Shown here piece after piece: positions 17,577-24,802 of a DNA stretch of 64,000 nt. This stretch comes from Edaphobacter sp. 4G125 (GTDB taxonomy: Bacteria; Acidobacteriota; Terriglobia; Terriglobales; Acidobacteriaceae): assembly GCF_014274685.1 (NCBI RefSeq), contig NZ_CP060393.1:2353501-2417500 (forward strand). The letters are read 5' to 3'. Under the pieces are notes generated by a model. It was not told the DNA's origin. It saw only the letters and a program-made list of their open reading frames with translations, and searched no databases. Position 1 is the stretch's first letter, and every line of letters begins with the position of its first letter. The position numbers were made by a program, and so were the translations under genes.

Positions 17577-19469
17577 CTACCGAATCGTAAGATGCAGGAT
17601 CTGGGCCCCGCTCACTGCGTCTCCTGTAGTTACAGAAGCAGCCTCAACGACGCTCTCTCCATTCAGATTAATCCGCTGCGAATCCTTGAGCGGACCCAGC
17701 ACATTCGCCATCGACAGAGGAATTCCCGGCAGCGTGGCTCCTTCTAAAGCTGCCTGCGCTTCTTGGCTGAGTAACGTTACATAGATTCGATTGTTCGCGT
17801 GAAGCCGATTCATCTGGTCGATCGCATCCGCGAGTCCAACCGAACGATTTGCAGAGCTGCTGGAAGCAAGCAGACGATCCACGGTCGCGCCATCACTCAC
17901 CAGCACCCGAAGCGTCCCGCGATTCAGGTCGGCAGGCAACTTAACCTTCAGGCGTACCAGCCTCGGCTCAGCCTGGTACGGTCGCAAGGTCACTTCGGTG
18001 TCGATGGTATCGCCCGCACGAGCTTCCAGAACTCCCAGCCTCGCAGATTCCAGTACGGCCGTCCTGCGTTCCGAAACCCCTTCCATCTTCAGCTTCACGC
18101 CTGTAATCGTTGGTTGATCGAGTGGGTTTCCATAAACCTTGCTGAAGCGGTCGTTCACGAACAGTGCGGCATTGATGGCAGCGGGATTCAGATCGCTCTG
18201 CGTAATCATTCCGTCCAGATGAACGGGAACATGTCCTGCAACGCCGATCTCGCCGGTCAGCCGGTAGCTCATTTCCGCTGCAGCGGAGTTTGTTCCCTGA
18301 AGACTCTGGTACACCGAAACCAGCATCGCTGAAGGAGTCAGCTGGCGATTATCCAGCACCTCGAAGTGAAAGTTTTTTTGCTTCGTCGTCGAGACCGCTG
18401 TTCCAGATGTAGCAGGTTGCTCAATCTCAACCGACACTGGAATCATCCGCGCCTTCTCACCAAACCGGCCCATAATCGCCGATGCGCGGTCCTCCGTAAA
18501 CGCTCCTACAGTCTCTGTCGTATTCACGATCTTGAAGGCATTCAGCGGAGAGGGAAGTGTTGCCACCACAGTCGCCTTTGTCATCGGCATGTCTACCGGG
18601 CCGTACTGCGTAATCGGATGTCCGCAGGCCAACAGCCTCGTCGAATCGACGTACGTCACCGTGCACGTGCCTGCAACCGATAGATCACCCCGCACCAGCA
18701 CGGCACTTACTGCCGAACCCGGCACCAGAGGCTCAGGCTGCGCCGCCGTTGTGTCCGCGCTCCCCAGCCCCGCCACCGGGGTCATCCCCATCTCGCGGAA
18801 CCGGTCTCCAAACAGTTGGACCGTCTCCTGGCTGAACCCACTGAAGACCAGCGGCGTTTCCATCGCCTGCATCTGCAAGTCGTTGCTCGCATTGATGGCA
18901 GGCTTGTCTGCCATGCTCGCCGATGTGTCGTTCTGCCTTGCACCTCGGGCCGATGCAGGAAGCACTGCGCCATCCCTGACTTCCAGCATCTGCTCAATGG
19001 GTGTGATTCCGGCGATCGGCTCTTTACTGAATTGCCCGATCCGGTAGCTCAACGCGCCAACCAGTCTGCCGTCGATGTATACCGGACTTCCGCTCATTCC
19101 GGCCACCACCCCGGTAAACTCCGGCTTCGTTCCGTGCAAGCGCGCCAGAATCATGTCGCGTCCTGGCCCGAGTGAGTCCTTCAAGACCCCCAGTATCTCA
19201 ACCCGCATCGGCTCCGGGTTGACCCCCTCAAAGACGGTATAGGCGACTCCCCACATCCCCTTCTTGAGGTCCGCTAAAGGAAAGATCTTCGTCTCGCCCG
19301 ATCCTCCCATTGCAGCAGCTGCTGTTGGCGGCAGTGGAGCAGTCTCCGTCGCCGCAATTGCAGCAGTTGAACTTGTGCTCTGGGCAGAAACAGGTAAACC
19401 GGCACCGATCGCCCAACCCACCACTCCAAGACCAATCGGCAGCCAACGCGTCTTTCTCTTCTTCATCAC
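17577..19469 (-). CDS. SpoIVB-like S55 peptidase domain protein
   Basis: A 630-residue exported protein with a signal peptide (IGLGVVGWAIGAGLPVSAQ). The block FPLADLKKGMWGVAYTVFEG near residue 63 and GMSGSPVYIDGRLVGAL at 124-140 match the serine region of the SpoIVB (S55) family; the candidate nucleophile is Ser126. A second block, GTCTVTYVDSTRLLACGHP with His284, resembles the histidine region of that family. In Bacillus SpoIVB, as I recall, the His precedes the Ser, whereas here the order is reversed. No PDZ domain is obvious. The C-terminal 300 residues are beta-rich and unassigned. Peptidase activity is inferred only; the role in this non-sporulating lineage is unknown. One frame shift from the divergent VWFA gene by about 170 bp. 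Confidence 0.7.
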   Translation of the reverse strand: MMKKRKTRWLPIGLGVVGWAIGAGLPVSAQSTSSTAAIAATETAPLPPTAAAAMGGSGETKIFPLADLKKGMWGVAYTVFEGVNPEPMRVEILGVLKDSLGPGRDMILARLHGTKPEFTGVVAGMSGSPVYIDGRLVGALSYRIGQFSKEPIAGITPIEQMLEVRDGAVLPASARGARQNDTSASMADKPAINASNDLQMQAMETPLVFSGFSQETVQLFGDRFREMGMTPVAGLGSADTTAAQPEPLVPGSAVSAVLVRGDLSVAGTCTVTYVDSTRLLACGHPITQYGPVDMPMTKATVVATLPSPLNAFKIVNTTETVGAFTEDRASAIMGRFGEKARMIPVSVEIEQPATSGTAVSTTKQKNFHFEVLDNRQLTPSAMLVSVYQSLQGTNSAAAEMSYRLTGEIGVAGHVPVHLDGMITQSDLNPAAINAALFVNDRFSKVYGNPLDQPTITGVKLKMEGVSERRTAVLESARLGVLEARAGDTIDTEVTLRPYQAEPRLVRLKVKLPADLNRGTLRVLVSDGATVDRLLASSSSANRSVGLADAIDQMNRLHANNRIYVTLLSQEAQAALEGATLPGIPLSMANVLGPLKDSQRINLNGESVVEAASVTTGDAVSGAQILHLTIR

Positions 19470-19636
19470 GTCTACAAGACTAGAGCTTGCTCTCCGGCAA
19501 TGCCAGCGGAGATCAGGTTCAAGACTTTACCCTTCAACATGAGGTTCCGTTCGTTCGACGTTTGGCCGTCTTGGAGGTTCTTCTCATCTTCCCTATGGCC
19601 TGCGGCATCGTCCAAAAGAACGGAGTACATTTGCAG

Positions 19637-20815
19637 ATGATGAACTCTTTGGCTCGAACTCTTCGTAAAGCTCCTATTCTGCTTGTCTTCCTGGGTTTAC
19701 TGTTCACATCAGGGGTAACGTTTGCACAAGCCAGCCAGCAGCAGACTCCGCCATCGCAACAGCCCGCCGATGACTCTGCTGGCCCACAGACCGACTCTGG
19801 ACCTATCGTTATCAAAAAGAAGAAGGAAGGCGAAGAACCTCCCCCTGCTCCAGTCGCCCCTCCTGAGCCCAAGATCAAGAATCCCAATAACGAGACCTAC
19901 TCGTTACGGGTCGATGTTCCCATCGTCAATCTCGATGTCAATGTCATCCTGGACAAAACCCATCAGTTCGTCCCCGGACTTAAGAGCGGAAACTTCCTGG
20001 TTCTGGAAGACGGCGTTCCTCAAACGATTACCAGCGTTCGCATGGCCCAGACTCCAATCACTGCTGTGATGCTGCTTGAGTTTGCCGCGAACAGCTACTA
20101 TTTCATCCGCGACATGCAGAACGCCTCCGTCAGCTTCTTCAATACGCTGCGTCCGGATGACTACATCGCCGTCATCACTTACGACCTCCGTACCCACATC
20201 CTCACTGACTTCACCAATAACAGACAGGTCGTTGGTGATGCGCTCTCCTCGTTGATCATTCCAGGCTTCTCCGATACCAACGTCTTCGACGCGCTGTACG
20301 AAACCCTTGACCGTGTCAGCCGTATTGAAGGTCGCAAATACATCATCCTGATTGGGACCGGCCGCGACACCTTCTCCAAGATCACCCTCGACAAGATGCT
20401 TGCCAAGATCAAGGCGACTCCCAACGTCACGATCTTCACCATCGGAACCGGTGCCCTGGTCCGCGAACTTGCCGATGCGCGGGGCTACATGGGCCCCATC
20501 ACCCGCATGGATTATCTCCAGGCGGAAAACCAGATGAAGACCTTCGCCCAGATGACCGGAGGCCTCAGCTTCAACCCAATGTTCCAGGGGGCTCTGCCTG
20601 ACATCTTCTCTCAGATCAACGACTCCATCCGTAACGAGTACGTCCTGACCTATCGGCCGACCAACACGAAAAACGACGGTTCCTACCGGCACATCCAGGT
20701 CAAGCTGGTCGACAACGAAGGCCACCCATTACAGATGCAGGACGAAAAGCATAAATCGCTCAAGTACTCTGTCATCGCCCGCGACGGCTACCAGGCTAAG
20801 CGCGAAGTGGAGTAG
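19637..20815 (+). CDS. Secreted VWFA-related domain protein (acidobacterial type)
   Basis: A 392-residue exported protein belonging to the VWFA-related family that is expanded in Acidobacteriota. The start is taken at MMNSLARTLRK because a clean signal peptide (APILLVFLGLLFTSGVTFAQA) follows; an in-frame upstream extension has no such character. A Pro/Gln-rich linker is followed by SLRVDVPIVNLDVNVIL, FLVLEDGVPQTI and a von Willebrand A fold with FNTLRPDDYIAVITYD and IILIGTGRDTFS. The metal-site loop that normally reads DxSxS is LLEFAANSYYF here, so divalent metal binding is probably lost. The family may mediate protein-protein contacts in the periplasm; function is unproven. Confidence 0.82.
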   Translation: MMNSLARTLRKAPILLVFLGLLFTSGVTFAQASQQQTPPSQQPADDSAGPQTDSGPIVIKKKKEGEEPPPAPVAPPEPKIKNPNNETYSLRVDVPIVNLDVNVILDKTHQFVPGLKSGNFLVLEDGVPQTITSVRMAQTPITAVMLLEFAANSYYFIRDMQNASVSFFNTLRPDDYIAVITYDLRTHILTDFTNNRQVVGDALSSLIIPGFSDTNVFDALYETLDRVSRIEGRKYIILIGTGRDTFSKITLDKMLAKIKATPNVTIFTIGTGALVRELADARGYMGPITRMDYLQAENQMKTFAQMTGGLSFNPMFQGALPDIFSQINDSIRNEYVLTYRPTNTKNDGSYRHIQVKLVDNEGHPLQMQDEKHKSLKYSVIARDGYQAKREVE

Positions 20816-20876
20816 GCCACTTACAAGCCGCTACGACAGTGGATCGAGCCGTACGACAACAGTGGATCTAGAAAAG

Positions 20877-20942
20877 TGTCATCCTGAGCGAAGTTTGAGC
20901 GCGTTCTTTAGCGCTCCAAACGAAGTCGAAGGATCTGCGGTT
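20877..20942 (+). repeat. Dispersed CTGAGCGAAG-type repeat, copy 1
   Basis: Reads TGTCATCCTGAGCGAAG, a variable inverted-repeat core (GAGCGCGTTCTTTAGCGCTC), then GAAGTCGAAGGATCTGC. The same ends occur on the minus strand at 52917-52970 with a different core, and related forms lie at 20967 and 21992. It is non-coding and probably a REP-like element. Confidence 0.75.
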
Positions 20943-20966
20943 CAAAACCACCGAACTTCTTACCCG

Positions 20967-21034
20967 TGTCATCTCGACCGAAGGCCGGACTAGCACGCCC
21001 CGAGCGAGTCGAGTGGGGAGAAATCCTCGTATTT
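20967..21034 (+). repeat. Dispersed repeat, related variant
   Basis: Reads TGTCATCTCGACCGAAGGCC then GAGTGGGGAGAAATCC, a variant of the preceding repeat type with a different end sequence. It lies 24 bp after copy 1, so the gap between the VWFA gene and dinB is mostly repeats. Confidence 0.55.
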
Positions 21035-21044
21035 CTTGCGCGCC

Positions 21045-21226
21045 GTCAAGTCGTTATTCTTATAAGTGCCATCAAGTCAATCACTTCTAAATGCAGATTC
21101 TTATCTCTAGCTTGTTAAAATAGAAATAGGGAAGTTCTGAGCGATCTTAAAACCTCCCTTGCAATGAAGTACGAGCCTAAGTCATATCTTTCGAATACTT
21201 TGCGCAGTAAACGGGGGAGGGGGCTA
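21045..21226 (+). repeat. Multi-block 3' element, copy A
   Basis: One of three copies in the window. Blocks in order: GTCAAG (21045), TGCAGA (21092), TTAAAATAGAAATAG (21115), GAAGTACGAGCCTAA (21166), GAATACTTTGCGCAGTAA (21193), and a G-rich end GGGGGAGGGGG (21213) followed by the CTA that is the dinB stop codon on the other strand. Spacing is 47, 23, 51, 27 and 20 bp. It lies downstream of the VWFA gene in sense orientation. It encodes nothing convincing; structured RNA or mobile repeat are both possible. Confidence 0.8.
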
Positions 21227-21718
21227 CCGGGGCCTCGGCATCGTCAGATCCAGATCGGTCCGGCACATTTGTTTGGTCAGCAGAATGATCTGCCCTACAT
21301 GCTGCTGCACGTGCCCCACTACCTGGTAGATTGCATCGAGCTTCGTTACGTCCCGCCCCTGCGGAGTTGTCCTCTCGACCAGCTTCTCTGGAGGAAGTGA
21401 ATCGATAATTCCACGAGCCTCCTGCACGGTCTCGTTCCATAAACGAAGTAGCTCGGCACCGGTCGTACCGCCATCGGCGCTGAACTCTTGGTCGCGGGTG
21501 CGAACGTCCGCCACTCCGCCGACGCCATGCATGATCCACTGCCGCATATTGCCGCAGAGATGCAGAACCAGATTGCCGACTGCGTTCTCATGCGCCCCGT
21601 GCCGCTCCCAGATTTGCTCGTCTGAAAGTCGGTTCATACAGTTTGTAAGATAACCACTCATCTGCTCGAGTTTTGTGCTCGAGTGGCGAAGAAACAAAAT
21701 ACCGATCTCGTTGCTCAT
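21224..21718 (-). CDS. DinB superfamily protein (DUF1572-like)
   Basis: A 164-residue four-helix-bundle protein of the DinB/YfiT-like superfamily, which often holds a divalent metal through three His. Candidate ligands are His in NLVLHLCGN near residue 54 and the His pair in VVGHVQQHVGQI near residues 139-143. Members include bacillithiol- or mycothiol-dependent transferases, but no such activity can be assigned here. The start MSNEIGILF is chosen over a GTG/ATG eight codons upstream because it matches the family's N-terminus better. Its stop codon abuts the G-rich end of repeat element copy A. Confidence 0.8.
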   Translation of the reverse strand: MSNEIGILFLRHSSTKLEQMSGYLTNCMNRLSDEQIWERHGAHENAVGNLVLHLCGNMRQWIMHGVGGVADVRTRDQEFSADGGTTGAELLRLWNETVQEARGIIDSLPPEKLVERTTPQGRDVTKLDAIYQVVGHVQQHVGQIILLTKQMCRTDLDLTMPRPR

Positions 21719-21843
21719 GTGTGCATTGTAGATCGCAAACATTGACCGAAACGCGCGCAGCCCTTACACTCAAAAGAGTTGGAAGTCAGCACGGAATTGC
21801 AGCCTAAAGGCAGGCGAATCGTGCGACTCCTTCGCTAACCTGT

Positions 21844-21917
21844 TGCCCCCTCGTTCAATGGTAGGACAGTCGGCTCTGAACCGATCAATCGGGGTTCGAA
21901 TCCCTGGGGGGCAACCA
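21844..21917 (+). tRNA. tRNA-Gln (anticodon CTG)
   Basis: A complete 74-nt cloverleaf including an encoded CCA. The acceptor stem pairs TGCCCCC with GGGGGCA, the anticodon stem-loop is GTCGG-CTCTGAA-CCGAT with CTG at positions 34-36, and the T arm is CGGGG-TTCGAAT-CCCTG. It reads CAG codons. It stands alone between dinB and the peptide-binding lipoprotein gene, which are on the minus strand. Confidence 0.93.
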
Positions 21918-21944
21918 TAAATGATTGGCGCGCGGTATTCGTCA

Positions 21945-21965
21945 GGGGTTCGAATCCCTGGGCAA
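21945..21965 (+). repeat. Partial duplicate of the tRNA-Gln 3' end
   Basis: GGGGTTCGAATCCCTGGG at 21945-21962 is identical to 21891-21908 inside the tRNA (T stem-loop and start of the 3' acceptor strand) and is followed by CAA as in the tRNA end, minus three G. No D or anticodon arm accompanies it, so it is a remnant and not a tRNA gene. Confidence 0.8.
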
Positions 21966-21991
21966 TCGATCAAATCTTCAGAACCAATGCC

Positions 21992-22086
21992 GTCATTCTG
22001 AGCCGAGCATCGCGAAAGTGAAAAATCCCTGTTTTGTCTTCGGTTGTCATACCGCACCCGAGCGACTCCGAGGGTAAGGGATCTGC
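21992..22086. repeat. Degenerate dispersed repeat cluster
   Basis: Contains GTCATTCTGAGCCGAGCATCGCG and then TGTCATACC...GGGATCTGC, diverged relatives of the CTGAGCGAAG repeats. It ends 3 bp from the stop codon of the peptide-binding lipoprotein gene. Confidence 0.5.
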
Positions 22087-22088
22087 TT

Positions 22089-23627
22089 TTACTGCTTCAC
22101 CGTAACCTCGCGCAGATAATCAAAGGTGCCTGAACCCTTCGGCTTTACGCCCTCGATCCGCCGCGAATGAACGACTTCGTTGTTTGGATACCACAGCGGA
22201 ATCCCCGGCAGGTCTTCCGCCAGGATCTGCTGTACCTCGACATACTCCGCTCGACGCTTAGCCTGGTCCGTCTCTGCTGCGGCAGCTTTCAACAAAGCAT
22301 CGACACGAGGATTGGAATAACGTCCTCGGTTCGCTCCCTTTGGCGGGAATGCGCTCGACCCATAGGTGTAGCGGAAGATATCGGGATCCTCATTAGATCC
22401 GATCCAGCGCAGTGCATACATCTGGAACGCGCCGCGCGTCACATCCGAATAGAACGTCCCGAACTCCGCCGAGCGAAGCTCAAGCCGGATTCCGGCCGAA
22501 CGAAGTTGCTGTTGCAACACCGTGGCCATGAGCCGTGTCGTCTCGTCCGTTGAGGTCTTCAGCGTAATGCGCAGGCGAACACCATCTGCTCCGCGATGAA
22601 ACCCAGCTTCGTCAAGCAGCTTTTCGGCGCGTGCCACATTATGCGGATACTGTGCGAGCTCGTTTCCCTTGGCTGCGGCCCAATGCTCTGCCGGTAGCAA
22701 CGTGTCCGCCAGCTTCGCCTGCCCACGCCAGATCGCATCCACGATCGCCTGTCGGTCCATAGCACAGGCAATCGCCTGGCGCACTCTTCGGTCGTGCAGC
22801 ACCGGATCGGTGACGTTGAAGTTTGTATAGATCACAACCGAGCTTTGTCCCGATTCGATCTTCAAATTTGGAGCTTGTTCCAACGAATGGAGCTGATCGA
22901 AGGTTAGTACATTGCTCGCAAGGTCAGCCGACCCCTTTCGCAGTTCAAGCGCGCTGGTAATCGCATCCGGAACCACCGTGAACCGTACTCCCGCGATCTT
23001 CGGCGCTCCGGCCCAATAATCAGGGTTGCGAGCAACGATGACTTCCTTGTCCTGCACCGCACTCACAAAGCGAAACGGTCCCGAACCGATGGGACGCAAA
23101 CCAAAGTCTCGCCCTGCTCCTCGCGGAACAACGCCAAACAGGCCATCGCTCATATTGAAGAGCAGACCCGCATCAGGATGCTTCAGATGAATCGTCAGCG
23201 TGAGCCTGTCGCGTACATCGACGCGATCGACCGAGGAGAAAGCACCTGCCTTGGCAGTGATCAGCGTTCCGTCGATCATGCTGCGGATCGTCCAGGCAAC
23301 GTCCTCTGCCTCCAGCGGACGTCCATCATGGAATCGCACACCATCGCGCAGATGAATCACCAGCGTGACAGGGTCAAGTTGTTCCCAGCTTGTAGCGAGC
23401 CAGGGCTGCAAATTGTAGTGATCGTCCTTCTTAACCAGAGCATCGAAGATCAGGCCGCCCACGCGTTCGGACTGTGCATCCGTTCCTTGGCGCAGATCGA
23501 GGTTATTCGGGCTGCTCTCGATGATCATCACAACAGTCTGTGGGTCTTCAACACGGCGATGACACCCTGTCAGAAATCCTGCGAGGATCAACACAAGCAG
23601 GAAGGGATGGAGGCGTGGTCCGCTCAT
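22089..23627 (-). CDS. Peptide/oligopeptide ABC transporter substrate-binding lipoprotein
   Basis: A 512-residue extracellular solute-binding protein of family 5 (OppA/DppA/MppA/NikA). The N-terminus is a lipoprotein signal with lipobox LTGC (Cys at about residue 22). Family landmarks include LDPVTLVIHLRDGVRFHDGRPLEAEDV, FNVTDPVLHDRRVRQAIACAMDR and IPLWYPNNEVV. Ligands would be peptides or similar small molecules, delivered to an ABC permease that is not encoded here. Its start overlaps the anmK stop (ATGA), so it belongs to a mutS-anmK operon. That context suggests a role in uptake of cell-wall peptides, similar to MppA, but this is inference. Confidence 0.88.
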   Translation of the reverse strand: MSGPRLHPFLLVLILAGFLTGCHRRVEDPQTVVMIIESSPNNLDLRQGTDAQSERVGGLIFDALVKKDDHYNLQPWLATSWEQLDPVTLVIHLRDGVRFHDGRPLEAEDVAWTIRSMIDGTLITAKAGAFSSVDRVDVRDRLTLTIHLKHPDAGLLFNMSDGLFGVVPRGAGRDFGLRPIGSGPFRFVSAVQDKEVIVARNPDYWAGAPKIAGVRFTVVPDAITSALELRKGSADLASNVLTFDQLHSLEQAPNLKIESGQSSVVIYTNFNVTDPVLHDRRVRQAIACAMDRQAIVDAIWRGQAKLADTLLPAEHWAAAKGNELAQYPHNVARAEKLLDEAGFHRGADGVRLRITLKTSTDETTRLMATVLQQQLRSAGIRLELRSAEFGTFYSDVTRGAFQMYALRWIGSNEDPDIFRYTYGSSAFPPKGANRGRYSNPRVDALLKAAAAETDQAKRRAEYVEVQQILAEDLPGIPLWYPNNEVVHSRRIEGVKPKGSGTFDYLREVTVKQ

Positions 23628-24802
23628 CCACGCGTTACCTTACCCAGAATGACTGGTCGGGGAGCACCCGTAGCACTCGGCACATTCCCCGACAGGCCAT
23701 TCCAGGTCAACCACGCCATCAACGCGAACGCCACGCCTTCCTTGGCTTGTGTTGGTATGCCAAGTTCTTCGGTGGTGCGGATGCGGACTCCCAGCGGCTC
23801 GAGCCCCGAGCGCAACATCGTCATCAGGGTTTCATTCTTTGCTCCGCCACCTGCAACGACATACTCTACGCCGCGCGCCATTGGAGCCTTCTGGCCAAGA
23901 TGTGGCCACACAAATCTCCGGTACGCATCGAGGATCGACTCCGCTGACAGCGCCGTTGCAGTGGCGATGATATCGGCATCTTTCGCACCAACCTTACGGC
24001 ACAACGAAATGAAGTGATTCACGAATTTTTCGCCGTATTCCTCTCGTCCACAGCTCTTTGGCGGCAGGGCAGAGAAGTAAGGTTGCTTAAGAAACGGATG
24101 GATCACCTGCTGGATAACTTTGCCACGCTTCGCTATAGCGCCGTTACGGTCGAAGGGCTTGCCGTAAAAACGCTCCATGCAGGCATCGATCACCATATTC
24201 GATGGGCCGGAATCGAAGGCAAGCAGGTCGTCGATGGAAGCTCCTGCCGGAATCGCTGTCATATTTGCAATACCGCCGAGATTCTGAAGCACGCGATTGA
24301 CCTTCTCCGAGCGAAACATCACGTAGTCGAGAATCGGAACCAGCGGTGCGCCTTGTCCTCCCGCAGCAAGATCCGCGGGACGGAAGTCGCTGACAACGGG
24401 AACTCGCAGTTTCTCGGCAATCACCGATGCCTCGCCAAGTTGCCATGTACACCGTATTGGTCTGCCGAGGTACTTCAAAGCCGCGCCCTGATGATAGATC
24501 GTCTGTCCATGGCAACCGACAAGAGCAACCTTAATCCCGAACTGTTGAGCAGCGCGTTCGACTGCGCCGGCGTACACTTCGCCGAGTCGCCAATTGAGTC
24601 GCGATAGATCTGCAACCGAGGCGTCCTTCGCATCCATCACAGCCAGTACTGCATTGCGCAAAGGCTTGGGATAGCGAAATCCGGCAGCTCCGATCAGCTT
24701 GATGCGTGGTGTTCCGTTCTTCTTCGCTGAAGGCATAATCCGGCAGAGTGCAACGTCCACACCATCGGCAGAGGTCCCGCTCATGACGCCAGCCACGATC
24801 AT
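23624..24802 (-). CDS. anmK: Anhydro-N-acetylmuramic acid kinase
   Basis: AnmK opens the anhydro ring of 1,6-anhydro-MurNAc and phosphorylates it to MurNAc-6-phosphate during peptidoglycan recycling in the cytoplasm. The 392-residue protein starts with the signature GVMSGTSADGVDVALC (ATP-binding phosphate loop of the sugar-kinase/Hsp70 fold), has VGCHGQTIYHQ and the catalytic region VVSDFRPADLAAGGQGAPLVP, and FDSGPSNMVIDACM. Length is near the E. coli enzyme (369). Start and stop both overlap neighbours by ATGA (mutS upstream, solute-binding protein downstream). No murQ or nagZ is in the window. Confidence 0.95.
   Translation of the reverse strand: MIVAGVMSGTSADGVDVALCRIMPSAKKNGTPRIKLIGAAGFRYPKPLRNAVLAVMDAKDASVADLSRLNWRLGEVYAGAVERAAQQFGIKVALVGCHGQTIYHQGAALKYLGRPIRCTWQLGEASVIAEKLRVPVVSDFRPADLAAGGQGAPLVPILDYVMFRSEKVNRVLQNLGGIANMTAIPAGASIDDLLAFDSGPSNMVIDACMERFYGKPFDRNGAIAKRGKVIQQVIHPFLKQPYFSALPPKSCGREEYGEKFVNHFISLCRKVGAKDADIIATATALSAESILDAYRRFVWPHLGQKAPMARGVEYVVAGGGAKNETLMTMLRSGLEPLGVRIRTTEELGIPTQAKEGVAFALMAWLTWNGLSGNVPSATGAPRPVILGKVTRG

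Noticed and set aside
19487-19636. 50-residue N-terminal extension of the VWFA-related protein
   Set aside because: A proper signal peptide starts at MMNSLARTLRK; the extension would bury it.
21115-21129. TTAAAATAG/CTATAATAG block read as a -10 box with TGCAGA as -35
   Set aside because: Spacing of 17-18 bp would fit a promoter, but TGCAGA is far from TTGACA and the extra blocks downstream are conserved too, so a plain promoter does not explain the element.
21164-21400. Small plus-strand frame starting in element copy A and running into dinB
   Set aside because: It runs antisense to dinB, and the frames over copies B and C do not give matching proteins, so the shared blocks are not explained by coding.
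21945-21965. Second tRNA gene
   Set aside because: Only the T arm and part of the acceptor strand are present.
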